Source: Gordonia asplenii (GTDB lineage Bacteria; Actinomycetota; Actinomycetes; Mycobacteriales; Mycobacteriaceae). From it: a stretch of DNA of 64,000 bases. Shown piece after piece: positions 50,301 to 58,649 of the stretch. The DNA lies in NCBI RefSeq assembly GCF_012933505.1, contig NZ_JABBNB010000034.1:1-64000 (forward strand), given 5' to 3'. The notes below the pieces were generated by a model that ran no database searches, had not been told where the DNA came from, and saw nothing but the letters and a program-made list of their open reading frames with translations. The number at the start of each line of letters is the position of its first letter. The stretch's first letter is position 1. A program made the translations under genes and the position numbers.

Positions 50301-51101
50301 GTGCTGCGCGCCCTGCTCGTCCCTCCGCCCCAAACCACAGTCGACGTCGTGCGGGATCCGACCCAGCGTCGTGGGCTCGTCATCGAACTGGTCATCGTCG
50401 GAATATTGACGTTCGGCTTCTCTGCTGTCTACGCGATCCTGTCACTGATCGAAGCGCAACTCGGCGCCGGGATCGCCCACACCACCGTCGCGCTCAATCC
50501 AACCCGGTCGACCAACGGCGCAATCGACTTCACTCGCCAGGTGATGAGTGCGATTCGACTCGGCGCCATCGCGTCGCTCGGCATATACCTGTTGTGGCGC
50601 AGCGGGATCCGCCTCAATCGGGTAGGTCTGGCGCGGCGGCCGGCGGGCGCCGACGTTCCGCCCGGATTGATTCTCGCGGCCGTCATCGGACTACCCGGAA
50701 TCGGCCTGCTGGCACTGTCCCGGCTGCTGGGAATCAACGCACAATTGATTGCCAGCCCGACCGACGGTCCGTGGTGGCAGCTGCCGGTGCTCATTCTGAT
50801 CGCAATCGGCAATGCCGTCGCCGAAGAAGTCGTCGTCGTCGCATACTTCATCACGCGGCTGCGTCAGCTGGGCGCTGGCGAGAACTCGGCGCTGGCCGCG
50901 AGTGCGGTGCTGCGAGGTGGCTACCACCTGTATCAGGGCGTGGGCGCCGGTGTGGGAAATCTGTTGATGGGCTTGATCTTCGGCCGCTACTTCCAGCGAA
51001 CCGATCGCACCTGGCCGTTGGTGATCGCGCACGCGACAATCGACGTCGTCGCGTTCGTGGGTTACGCATTGCTCGCCGATCACCTCGGGTTCTTGAAGTG
51101 A
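50301..51101 (+). CDS. CPBP family intramembrane metalloprotease
   Basis: A 266-residue polytopic membrane protein of the CAAX protease/bacteriocin-processing (Abi) family. Probable active-site motifs are AEEVVVVAYFITR (Glu-Glu), RGGYHLYQG (His) and VIAHATIDV (His). Six or seven hydrophobic segments are visible. The GTG at 50301 follows TAGGCT by six bases. It lies 23 bp after the DUF2470 gene. Targets are unknown; the family includes immunity proteins and prenyl-protein processing enzymes. Confidence 0.85.
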   Translation: MLRALLVPPPQTTVDVVRDPTQRRGLVIELVIVGILTFGFSAVYAILSLIEAQLGAGIAHTTVALNPTRSTNGAIDFTRQVMSAIRLGAIASLGIYLLWRSGIRLNRVGLARRPAGADVPPGLILAAVIGLPGIGLLALSRLLGINAQLIASPTDGPWWQLPVLILIAIGNAVAEEVVVVAYFITRLRQLGAGENSALAASAVLRGGYHLYQGVGAGVGNLLMGLIFGRYFQRTDRTWPLVIAHATIDVVAFVGYALLADHLGFLK

Positions 51102-51186
51102 GGTAGTGACTTTTCGGCTTGTGGGCTTCTGGCGGTGGCTCATATCGCTGGTTCAGCTGGACCCTCCGATGGTGGACCCATCTGGC

Positions 51187-51460
51187 TGGTTGAGCCGGTC
51201 CGAGCGCTACAGCTAGCCGCGGTCCGTGTCGAAATCACGGTGACACAATCGGTTTCGCACATCGGGCCGGTTGTCGCATCGTCGTGGATTGTCGGCGTCA
51301 GTTGCTTGGTTTCGACTCGCTGCGCTCGCTCAACCAGCGGAAAGAGCTGCGCTCGCTCAACCAGCGGAAAGAGCTGCGCTCGCTGACGCTCCGCACCCAC
51401 TCAACCTTCGGAGAGACGGCCGGCGCCGCCGACTCCTCAATCAGCGAAACGAGGGCCGCC
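51187..51460. repeat. GCTCAACCAGCGG-type dispersed repeat with 27-bp tandem units
   Basis: GTGTCGAAATCACGGTGACAC recurs here (starting near 51226) and near 5662. After GGTTTCGACTCG the 27-bp unit CTGCGCTCGCTCAACCAGCG plus GAAAGAG occurs at 51320 and 51347, with a partial third from 51374. The element lies between the convergent CPBP and DUF4873 genes; nothing else is present between 51102 and 51465. Confidence 0.75.
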
Positions 51461-51465
51461 GACAG

Positions 51466-52152
51466 TCACCTCGGCGGCATGCCCTCCCCCACTAGTCGAA
51501 CTGTGCCCCAGGGGGTTACGTCCGTGAGTCGCGCTTCGCAGACCTGACCCGACGAGGTGACGACCTCGACGTTGCGGATCCGCTCGTCTCGCCAGCGACG
51601 CACGTCGTCACCGTAAGCCGTTCCCGCCCAGTGGAATTGACCGTCACTGGGGTTGAGGTAACCCTGCACCCGGATACGTCCGGAGACCTGCTCGCCGTCG
51701 GCGAGCAGCGTCACGGTCTCGTCGAAGACATCGGAATCGGTGGATTCGCCGGTGTCCCAGTCGAAATCGACGGAGTCGAACTTCCGCAGGCGGCGCCTGC
51801 GCTTGCGCTCGGTCCCGATCGCCGCCCACTCGTTGAGCACCGGCCCACGAACGCGCACACCGGTAGCTCCCGACGCCGTGTACTCCGCGACGAGGGCGAC
51901 GACGTAGTCGAGAGTGTCGTCGGAGCAGTAGATCCGGCCCGGCTCGGACTGTGCGATCACACCGAGGTAGTTCGGTTGCGGTGCAACACCTTCGACGACA
52001 ACCAACTGTCCCCGCGTTGACTCTCCACTGTCGACGTGGATTCCCAGACGAGACGCGCGACGTCGCAATTGATCGAGGACGCCACTGCGACCGTCGATTG
52101 CGATGGTCGGCCGGAGGTCTTGGCCGGACCGGGCTTCCGAGATTGCAGTCAC
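51466..52152 (-). CDS. DUF4873 domain protein
   Basis: A 228-residue protein. The C-terminal half has YLNPSDGQFHWAGTAYGDD and CEARLTDVTPWGTVRLVGEG, the pattern of DUF4873, which is often linked to flavin or di-iron monooxygenases. The N-terminal half contains LRPTIAIDGRSGVL and RLGIHVDSGE, with no recognised domain. The GTG at 52152 overlaps the stop of the AurF-like gene as GTGA, so both are translated together and the protein is a likely partner or accessory. Longer starts into the upstream gene are less likely. Confidence 0.75.
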   Translation of the reverse strand: MTAISEARSGQDLRPTIAIDGRSGVLDQLRRRASRLGIHVDSGESTRGQLVVVEGVAPQPNYLGVIAQSEPGRIYCSDDTLDYVVALVAEYTASGATGVRVRGPVLNEWAAIGTERKRRRRLRKFDSVDFDWDTGESTDSDVFDETVTLLADGEQVSGRIRVQGYLNPSDGQFHWAGTAYGDDVRRWRDERIRNVEVVTSSGQVCEARLTDVTPWGTVRLVGEGMPPR

Positions 52153-53051
52153 GCGAGGAAACCTGCTCGACGCCAACACATCCGGGAGAATCGATTCATC
52201 AGTCCGGCCTCTTCGAGGAATTCCGCCAGCGACGCGAACCCGGCGATCTGCGCCTCACGGAAATGCGGATTTCGCCGCGCGACTCGCGCGGACTCACGCG
52301 GGTCGAGTCCGGCACGCTTGTACATCGCCGGATTGGTGAAGACTATGCGGAACGGCGTCGCGGCGAAGCCGTGCACCGTGGACGCGATCAGCGTCTCTGT
52401 GCGAGACCGAGTCGCCTTGCGGCGCATCACTCCATCACGGGCGAAGCCGATGTGCCGTGCCTCCTCGGCGACGTGGACCTGCATCAACCGCGACACCAGC
52501 GGTTGAAGCTGCGGATCGTCGAGCATCTCGCGCTGCAGGGCGTCGAAGATCTCCTCGCCGACGAGGGCCGCCACCCACAGCACACTGCCGCGCAGGGCGT
52601 CGGCCAGCCAGTACATGGTGATCCGCTGCCACCACTTCATCCCGTAGGCCCGCGCGCCGCTGCGTTCGATGGCCCGGCCGAACATCAGCATGTGCCGGCA
52701 CTCGTCACCCATCTCAGTGAGGGCGTAGTGGGTGGTCGCGGCGGCTGGGTCCTGCTTCATGAGTCGTTGCAGCAGAGCGCGGTTCAGCAGGTTCTCGAAC
52801 CAGATTCCGGTGGAGAGTATGTTCGCCATCTCTTGGCGGGACAGCTCGATGCGCTGTGTCTCGGTCATCGACTCCCACAGGTCGGTGCCGTACAGCGTGA
52901 GCAACCGGGGCGGTAGGAAGTATTTGTCGGGGTCGAGCGGGGCGTCCCAGTCGAGGTCGACGATGGGGTCGTAGGAGCGTTTGGCAGATCCGTTGATAAG
53001 GCGTGTGGCGATCGCCGCACGACCGTCGGCGTCGTAGGCCAGGGCAGTCAT
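52149..53051 (-). CDS. AurF-like di-iron N-oxygenase family protein
   Basis: A 300-residue ferritin-like di-iron protein of the p-aminobenzoate N-oxygenase AurF family. Iron ligands are in EMGDECRHMLMFG and HVAEEARHIGFARDG (ExxxH twice), with a further Glu in FENLLNRALL and VGEEIFDAL. It uses O2 to oxidise an unknown amine or alkyl substrate. The ATG follows GGAGG. A promoter with an overlapping 28-bp palindrome lies upstream. It is cotranscribed with the DUF4873 gene. Confidence 0.87.
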   Translation of the reverse strand: MTALAYDADGRAAIATRLINGSAKRSYDPIVDLDWDAPLDPDKYFLPPRLLTLYGTDLWESMTETQRIELSRQEMANILSTGIWFENLLNRALLQRLMKQDPAAATTHYALTEMGDECRHMLMFGRAIERSGARAYGMKWWQRITMYWLADALRGSVLWVAALVGEEIFDALQREMLDDPQLQPLVSRLMQVHVAEEARHIGFARDGVMRRKATRSRTETLIASTVHGFAATPFRIVFTNPAMYKRAGLDPRESARVARRNPHFREAQIAGFASLAEFLEEAGLMNRFSRMCWRRAGFLA

Positions 53052-53086
53052 TCCAACCTCCGGGTGTTGCTACGGGTATGACTTCC

Positions 53087-53116
53087 GACACTATTCCGAC
53101 GCCCGAATAGTGTCAA
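53087..53116 (-). promoter_or_regulatory. promoter with 28-bp operator upstream of the AurF-like gene
   Basis: GACACTATTC (53087-53096) and GAATAGTGTC (53105-53114) are perfect 10-bp inverted arms around an 8-bp centre. On the minus strand TTGACA and TAGTGT are separated by 17 bp and overlap both arms. This is a typical TetR-type operator, but no TetR gene lies nearby. Confidence 0.7.
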
Positions 53117-53203
53117 CGATCACTGTTACATTGACTGGTGGGACCGTAGTACTTTTGGGCGGACTCATCGGAATTTCAGTCGTGCCAACGTAAATTGACT
53201 GTC

Positions 53204-54604
53204 ATGACTGACCAGCCGATGCCGCCGCGCCGGCGGCCCGCCGGGCAGCCCCAGAACCCGCCGCCACGCCAAGGTGGTCCGCGGCAGCAGTTCCCTCCGG
53301 GTCCTATGCCCCGAATGGCACCTGGGGGCCCTGCGCCGCGCGGACCGCGCCCGAACGCCTACCAGCCTCCGCAGGCGTGGTCGGAGCAACCGAACGTCCA
53401 GCGGTCGCCGCGGCCCGCGTCGACGCGACCCGCGCAGCCGGATGTGCGTGCGCAAGGGCCCGGTGTGAGCCGCTATGCCCCCACCCAGCGTCCGGAACCG
53501 GTCCCCGGCGGGCCACGCCGAGAACCGTCGCCGCGCCCGCCGTCGAACGGAAACGGACCGCACGGTCCCGGTGGCAACGGCCCGAACCGCGGTCGGCAGT
53601 CGGCGGCACCCGCACCGGCACCGGGTAAGCCCGCGCGCACCAAGCGGCGTCGACGATTCCCCTTCGGCAAGATCGCGCTGGTGCTCGTCGTTCTGCTGGT
53701 CGGTACGAGCGTAGGAGCGGTGTTCTACTACGACCACAAGCTGCACCGCGTGTCGGCGCTGAGCGACTACGCCGGCCGCGTCGCCGATACGCCCGGCACC
53801 AACTGGTTGATCGTCGGCACGGACTCGCGTGCCGATCTGTCGCAAGCGCAGAAGAACGAGCTCGCCACCGGCGACAGCGACGGTTCACGCACCGACACGA
53901 TCATGCTGGTGCACAAGCCGACCAGCGGCAAGGCGATGATCATCAGCATTCCGCGCGACCTCTACGTCCCGATTCCGGGGCAGGGCTCGCACAAGATCAA
54001 CTCGGCCTTCAACTTCGGCGGCCCCCACCTGCTGGTGCAGACCGTGGAGACGCTGTCCGGGGTACACATCGATCACTTCGGCGAGATCGGATTCGGCGGT
54101 TTCGACACGCTGGTCGACGCTATCGGCGGGGTACACATCTGCATCACCCAGGCGTTGAACGATCCGAAAGCGGGCCTGCGTCTGTCGGCCGGCTGCCACG
54201 ACCTCAACGGTCAGCAGGCACTGGGTCTCGTGCGCACCCGCGCGTTCCCCAACGCCGACCTCGAGCGGGTGGTGAATCAGCGAAAGTTCTTGAGCGCTTT
54301 GATGTCCAAGGCAATCAGCCCCGGCGTACTCCTCAATCCGTTCAAGCTGTTCCCGTTCATCAACGGCGCGATCGACGCGCTGACCGTCGATCAGAACGAC
54401 CACATCTGGGATCTCATGAGCCTCGCCTGGGCGTTGCACAGCGACCCGATCACCACCACCCTGCCCACCGGCGGCCCGGTATCCACCGACGACGGCGATT
54501 CACTCGCCGTCGGGACGAAGACCAAGCAATTCTTCGCCGCACTCGCCGCCGGTCACGGCGTCGACAACGACCTGATCAGCGATCAGAGCGGCGTGGTGAA
54601 GTAG
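53204..54604 (+). CDS. LytR-CpsA-Psr (LCP) family glycopolymer transferase
   Basis: A 466-residue membrane protein. Residues 1-145 are a cytoplasmic Pro/Arg/Gly-rich low-complexity tail, 155-175 a TM helix (IALVLVVLLVGTSVGAVFYY), and the external LCP domain follows: VGTDSRAD, RTDTIMLVHK, ISIPRDLYVPIPG and LGLVRTRAF with RVVNQRKFL. LCP enzymes attach glycopolymers such as arabinogalactan to peptidoglycan. The ATG at 53204 is used; an ATG three codons earlier is possible. It sits near ferritin, comparable to Rv3840 position. Confidence 0.88.
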   Translation: MTDQPMPPRRRPAGQPQNPPPRQGGPRQQFPPGPMPRMAPGGPAPRGPRPNAYQPPQAWSEQPNVQRSPRPASTRPAQPDVRAQGPGVSRYAPTQRPEPVPGGPRREPSPRPPSNGNGPHGPGGNGPNRGRQSAAPAPAPGKPARTKRRRRFPFGKIALVLVVLLVGTSVGAVFYYDHKLHRVSALSDYAGRVADTPGTNWLIVGTDSRADLSQAQKNELATGDSDGSRTDTIMLVHKPTSGKAMIISIPRDLYVPIPGQGSHKINSAFNFGGPHLLVQTVETLSGVHIDHFGEIGFGGFDTLVDAIGGVHICITQALNDPKAGLRLSAGCHDLNGQQALGLVRTRAFPNADLERVVNQRKFLSALMSKAISPGVLLNPFKLFPFINGAIDALTVDQNDHIWDLMSLAWALHSDPITTTLPTGGPVSTDDGDSLAVGTKTKQFFAALAAGHGVDNDLISDQSGVVK

Positions 54605-54627
54605 GCGACGCTACGCTGGGCCCCGCG

Positions 54628-54669
54628 CGTCGAGCGTCGAGCGTCGAGCGTCGAGCGTCGAGCGTCGAC
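54628..54669. repeat. 7-bp microsatellite (CGTCGAG)x6
   Basis: Five CGTCGAG units and one CGTCGAC lie in perfect tandem after the LCP stop. A unit length of 7 bp favours slippage. It marks the left edge of a 589-bp repeat region without genes (54605-55193). Confidence 0.9.
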
Positions 54670-54783
54670 TGGATTCTGAGGTGCGGTGAGCAGGACTCGA
54701 TTGATGGTGATTTCGGTCTGATGGCGCGAAAGCCGTACTCCTGTAGGGCGATTCGGGGCGAGTTGGGTTCTTCGTCTCACCAA

Positions 54784-55146
54784 ACCCCTCGTTACACCGA
54801 AGCTCGTTCCTCGCTTCGGCACTCGGGGAGCGAGGGGTTGCCCACCCACTCGCTCCTCGCTTCGGCACTCGCGGAGCGGAGGCCCCACCCGCTCGCTCCT
54901 CGCTTCGGCACTCGCGGAGCGGAGGCCCCACCCACTCGCTCCTCGCTTCGGCACTCGCGGAGCGGAGGCCCCACCCACTCGCTCCTCGCTTCGGCACTCG
55001 CGGAGCGGAGGCCCCACCCACTCGCTCCTCGCTTCGGCACTCGCGGAGCGGAGGTCCCCACCCACTCGCTCCTCGCTTCGGCACTCGGGGAGCGAGGGGT
55101 GCCGCGGCTCGCTCCTCGCTTCGGCACTCGGGGAGCGGGAGGTTGC
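54784..55146. repeat. 49-bp arm followed by a 43-bp tandem array of about eight units
   Basis: 54784-54832 equals the right arm of the 243-bp element without mismatch. TTCGGCACTCG then starts at 54815, 54861, 54904, 54947, 54990, 55033, 55077 and 55120 (mostly 43 bp). The linker GCGGAGCGGAGGCCCCACCC is homogenised within the array. The region separates the convergent LCP and ferritin genes. Long frames through it rotate with the unit (43 is not a multiple of three) and are not genes. Confidence 0.88.
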
Positions 55147-55193
55147 CCGCCCGCGGCGCTAGCCGCGGCCGCATCCACCCAGCGGAGAGCGTC

Positions 55194-55730
55194 CTACAAG
55201 TTGCCGCCTGCGGCGGCGGGCGACGTCGTGTCGCCTTCGGTGACACCGTTGAGTTCGCGTTCGACGAAGTTCTCCAGGTCGAAGAGGTTCCCCTTGGCGC
55301 GCACCGCGATGGTCTGGAGGGTCGAGATGGTCGCGACCTCCTCCACCTGCTCCTTGAGGAACCACTGCATGAACTGTTCGCCGAGGTAGTCGCCCTCGTC
55401 CCGAGCGGCCTTGGCGAGGTCGATGATCTGCTGGGTGACGGTCTGCTCTTGCTGCAGAGCCAGGTCGATGGGCTCCATGTACCCGGCGAAATTGTTCAGC
55501 GGCGTCGTCACACCCGGAATCTGCACGGCGATGTCGCGGTCGAGGAAGTACTGCACGATCATCATCGCGTGATTACGTTCTTCGACGGCCTGCTGATAGA
55601 AGTGCTTGGCCAACTGCGGCATGTCGTGGTTGTCGTAATAGACCGCGATGCCGATGTACTGCTGCGACGACGAGAACTCATTGCTGATCTGGTCGAGGAG
55701 CAATTGCTGAAATTTGGTCAGTTCAGTCAT
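55194..55730 (-). CDS. bacterial non-haem ferritin (BfrB/Rv3841-like)
   Basis: A 178-residue four-helix ferritin. Ferroxidase-centre residues are visible: the Glu in ISNEFSSSQQYIG, Glu and His in EERNHAMM, a Glu in LQQEQTVTQQ and the Gln in FLKEQVEEV. It stores iron as a 24-mer. The ATG at 55730 (MTELTKFQQL) follows TACCAT by seven bases, a possible leaderless start; an upstream ATG (MRCMTEL) is possible. A weak iron box lies upstream. It is syntenic with Rv3841. Confidence 0.92.
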   Translation of the reverse strand: MTELTKFQQLLLDQISNEFSSSQQYIGIAVYYDNHDMPQLAKHFYQQAVEERNHAMMIVQYFLDRDIAVQIPGVTTPLNNFAGYMEPIDLALQQEQTVTQQIIDLAKAARDEGDYLGEQFMQWFLKEQVEEVATISTLQTIAVRAKGNLFDLENFVERELNGVTEGDTTSPAAAGGNL

Positions 55731-55783
55731 GCATCTCATGGTAATGGGCACGTCAGACACTGTTCGCCCCAGCGACGCCTAAC

Positions 55784-55802
55784 TAAGGTGAGGGTCGGCA
55801 AC
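55784..55802 (-). promoter_or_regulatory. possible iron box upstream of ferritin
   Basis: TAAGGTGAGGGTCGGCAAC matches the IdeR consensus in about 11 of 19 positions (7 of 9 in the left half), 54-72 bp from the ferritin start. In M. tuberculosis IdeR activates bfrB through upstream boxes. The match is weak and partly overlaps the end of the gap before the DUF5926 gene. Confidence 0.35.
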
Positions 55803-55824
55803 TGTGACCGGCGTCGAACCCGCG

Positions 55825-56763
55825 CTACCGCAAGGTGATCTGTCGCCCGCGGATGCCGTCACGCGAGCGGCGTTCATCAGCGGTCAACTCGGCCGTATTG
55901 CCCAGCGCCTCGACCAGGCGCTCGTCGAATTCATTCACGGCGTCGTACCACTCTTCATGGTGTTTCTCGTTGTCGAGGTCGAAGACCGGGACGAGCAGTC
56001 CGTGGGTGCGGAATGAGCCGGCGAAGCGCGATCCCTCACCGAGGGTCAGGTGGCCGGCGGCGTGCAGTCGGGCCAGTGCGCGCATCACGTCGTCCTCGTC
56101 TTCGGGGCGAACCCAACGCAGATGGGCGCGGTCCCCGGCGTCGACCCACCAGGGCGCACCGATCCCGCTGGTAGCGGTGAGACGCGCGGTGGGCATGATG
56201 GTGTCGTTGGCTCGCCCGAGCATCTGGGCGATCTCCGGCGGCAGCGCGGAACCGTCCGGGAACCACCACGAAAAGTCTTCGTGGACAATGATTTTCAGCG
56301 GTTCGTCGGCCTTGAGTAGGTCGGTCAGCACGTTCTCGTCACCGGAGAGCTCGTACTCGTCGCCGACCTCGGCGTCGGTCGCCCAGGCGATGGCGTTGGC
56401 GAGATTCGTCGCGGCGTCGGCGACGCTGAGTTCGCTGGTCGTCTGCATCGCGACGAGCCCTTCGACGGTGCGGCCGTCGGCGTCGGACGAGGCATCGATC
56501 TCCCGGACGATCGCCGACACGGCTCCGGGCAGGATGGTCGCGAGGGTGACGCGGTTGGTGGGGTCCGACGTGAGGTCGAGTTCGGCGGTGGCCGATGCGA
56601 CGAAGGCGCGCAGGGCGACGAGGTCGCACTCTGCGGCGAGTCCGGCGAACGGCCGCGGCGGTGCGGCGACGGCCGCCAACGCTCGAGCTTTGCGCGCCGC
56701 GACTCGCTCGGATCGGTTGCTTCCGGGACGTGGGCCGCTGCCGCGCTTGCTCTTCTTCGCCAT
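55825..56763 (-). CDS. DUF5926 family protein
   Basis: A 312-residue protein. It begins MAKKSKRGSGPRPGSNRSER, a basic tail, and continues with FAGLAAECDLVALRAFVASATAEL, then HEDFSWWFPDG and the SGIGAPWWVDAGDRAHLRWV block (reported here as SGIGAPWWVDAG and HLRWVRPEDED) that are typical of actinobacterial DUF5926. It is cytoplasmic by sequence and its function is unknown. RBS AGAAGGTG precedes the ATG. It lies 51 bp downstream of the glpQ gene on the same strand. Confidence 0.82.
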   Translation of the reverse strand: MAKKSKRGSGPRPGSNRSERVAARKARALAAVAAPPRPFAGLAAECDLVALRAFVASATAELDLTSDPTNRVTLATILPGAVSAIVREIDASSDADGRTVEGLVAMQTTSELSVADAATNLANAIAWATDAEVGDEYELSGDENVLTDLLKADEPLKIIVHEDFSWWFPDGSALPPEIAQMLGRANDTIMPTARLTATSGIGAPWWVDAGDRAHLRWVRPEDEDDVMRALARLHAAGHLTLGEGSRFAGSFRTHGLLVPVFDLDNEKHHEEWYDAVNEFDERLVEALGNTAELTADERRSRDGIRGRQITLR

Positions 56764-56814
56764 CGTTACACCTTCTCATGGCGTTGCGCCGGCACCGGCG
56801 CCGGGCGCGGGCCG

Positions 56815-57603
56815 TCAGTCGACGGTGACCAGCCAGTCACGCACGCGGGCGGGATAATTGGTGGCGAGCCAACGGACCCCGAGGTCGGCGCACAGTTGCA
56901 TGTCGGCCTGCTCGTCGACGGTCCAGCAGTAGGTGACCCGACCCGACGCCGCGGCCCGGTCGACGAGTTCGGGATGGGTGCGCAGCGTCTGCACCGACGG
57001 CCCGATTCCCGTGGCGCCGACGGCGGTGGCCGCACTGCCGCCGAGGACTCGGGCGGTATCGCCGAGCAGGATGGTCGGCAGCAGCGGAGCGTTGCGACGG
57101 ATGCGCCACACACCGGCCGACGAGAACGAGATCACGACCGCACGACTGTGATCGGCCGACGGTGGGCTGGCCACGGAAAACCGTTGCAGCTCTTCGAGAA
57201 GCAGCGTCTCGACGAGGCTGCCGTAGCGGACGGGATGTTTGGTCTCGATGAACAGCCGGACCGGCCGGCGCCAATCGAGGGTGAGGGTCAGCAGTTCGTC
57301 CAGGGTGAGCACCGACGCCGGTTCACCGGAGTGCCACGACCCGAAGTCGAATTCGCGAAGCTGCGCCAGCGTCAACTCACTGACCGCGCCGGTGCCGTTC
57401 GACGTGCGTTCGACGGTGCGGTCGTGGATGCAGACCAACTTGTGATCGGCGGTCAGCCGTACGTCGCATTCGAGCCCGTCGGCACCTTGTGCGAGGGCGA
57501 GTTCGTAGGCCCCCAGCGTGTGCTCGGGCCGCTCGCCCGACGCACCGCGGTGGGCGACCACCGCGGGCTTGCCCGACCTGGAGATCCGTTCGCCGACGTT
57601 CAC
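56815..57603 (-). CDS. glpQ: glycerophosphodiester phosphodiesterase (GlpQ-like)
   Basis: A 262-residue GDPD TIM-barrel enzyme. Motif VVAHRGASGERPEHTLGAY carries the two catalytic His/Glu residues, ECDVRLTADHKLVCIHDRTVERTS the second His; RLFIETKHP the third acidic strand. It releases sn-glycerol-3-phosphate from glycerophosphodiesters. There is no signal peptide, so it is cytoplasmic. The GTG at 57603 overlaps the stop of the DUF4328 gene (GTGA). It is the counterpart of Rv3842c (glpQ1). Confidence 0.9.
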   Translation of the reverse strand: MNVGERISRSGKPAVVAHRGASGERPEHTLGAYELALAQGADGLECDVRLTADHKLVCIHDRTVERTSNGTGAVSELTLAQLREFDFGSWHSGEPASVLTLDELLTLTLDWRRPVRLFIETKHPVRYGSLVETLLLEELQRFSVASPPSADHSRAVVISFSSAGVWRIRRNAPLLPTILLGDTARVLGGSAATAVGATGIGPSVQTLRTHPELVDRAAASGRVTYCWTVDEQADMQLCADLGVRWLATNYPARVRDWLVTVD

Positions 57604-58649
57604 TGCGCGACCACCCACCTCGTCGTCTGTACCGCTGCGGGCGCCGGGGCGTCGAACACCCGCGGCAACCGCACTCGGTACCACCAACTGAACGCCGCCG
57701 ACACCGCGGCACTGACGATCACGAAGAATAGGCCATCGGCTTCATTCTGGATGGATTCTGCGCTGAAATGGTAGGTGATCGCCACGGCGGCAAACAGATT
57801 CACGACCAGCCAGCCGACCCAGATCCTCGTCATCCGACGTCGCCGCAGCGCGATCGTCTCGGCGTCGACGCCGAGGTCGGCGACCTCGTAGAGCAACCAC
57901 GCCGGGCCCAACAGATTCACCACCGGCACGACCGTCGCGGGCCACAGTTGCCACCACGGTCGCGGATCGACCCGACCGACCTCCCGGTAGGCGTCGGCGC
58001 GCAGCAGGATCAGCCACCGGGTGAAGGCGATGACGGCGAACAGGACCGCGAGCGCCGCGCATACGCCGGAGAACAACACCAGCCACACGGTCGCGCGGTC
58101 CGCCCAGGACGGTACGACGTAGGTGCGGTTGACCGACAACAGCACGTAGCGCGCGAGGTGGACGAGCGCGGTGACCCCGAAGACGGCAGCGGTCAGTGTC
58201 AACGCCTGGGTCAGTTGGCGAGTGGCGACGCTGCGCGGCTCCTCGGCGGACGTCCACTCCGCGGGGAGGTTGCCCAGCCCCCATTGCGGGATGTAGGTGT
58301 AGCGCGGGATGGGATTTCGGCCGGGTCCGCTGGGTGGTGTGGTTCGACGGGGCGCGGGGCGCGCTTGCGGCGGTCGCTGCGCAATCCATCTCAGGTTGGG
58401 GTTGCGAAAGACACGTTGACGTTGTCCCCCGCGTTGCGGCATGGGCCGCGACTGCGGTGCCGGGCCGGCGGGCGCGGGCACCGGTGGTGCCTGGCGCGAC
58501 CGCATGGCCGGCTGCGGTGACCGATTAGCTGATCCTGGAGTGATGACCGACAGCGGCCCGTGGCAACGGGGACAGGTGTCACGGCCGGGTCGGTGCGGCG
58601 CTTGAATGCGGCAGCTGGGACAGAAGTCGAGTAGCTGCGGCTGCGTCAC
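57600..58649 (-). CDS. zinc-ribbon DUF4328 membrane protein (Rv3843c-like)
   Basis: A 349-residue membrane protein. The N-terminus is a small zinc ribbon (CPSCRIQ and CPRCHG), then a Pro/Arg/Gln-rich linker to about 130, then five or six TM helices (LTLTAAVFGVTALVHLARYV, LVLFSGVCAALAVLFAVIAF, VVPVVNLLGPAWLLYEV, WVGWLVVNLFAAVAI), which is DUF4328. GTG at 58649 overlaps the rhodanese stop; it is the middle gene of a translationally coupled trio. The function is unknown; a zinc ribbon on a membrane protein suggests a scaffold or sensor role. Confidence 0.83.
   Translation of the reverse strand: MTQPQLLDFCPSCRIQAPHRPGRDTCPRCHGPLSVITPGSANRSPQPAMRSRQAPPVPAPAGPAPQSRPMPQRGGQRQRVFRNPNLRWIAQRPPQARPAPRRTTPPSGPGRNPIPRYTYIPQWGLGNLPAEWTSAEEPRSVATRQLTQALTLTAAVFGVTALVHLARYVLLSVNRTYVVPSWADRATVWLVLFSGVCAALAVLFAVIAFTRWLILLRADAYREVGRVDPRPWWQLWPATVVPVVNLLGPAWLLYEVADLGVDAETIALRRRRMTRIWVGWLVVNLFAAVAITYHFSAESIQNEADGLFFVIVSAAVSAAFSWWYRVRLPRVFDAPAPAAVQTTRWVVAQ

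Noticed and set aside
54583..55389. Several long open frames on both strands across the 55-kb array
   Set aside because: They are produced by the 43-bp repeat, whose unit is not a multiple of three; proteins are cyclic repeats such as SAEARSEW and no RBS or homology is apparent.
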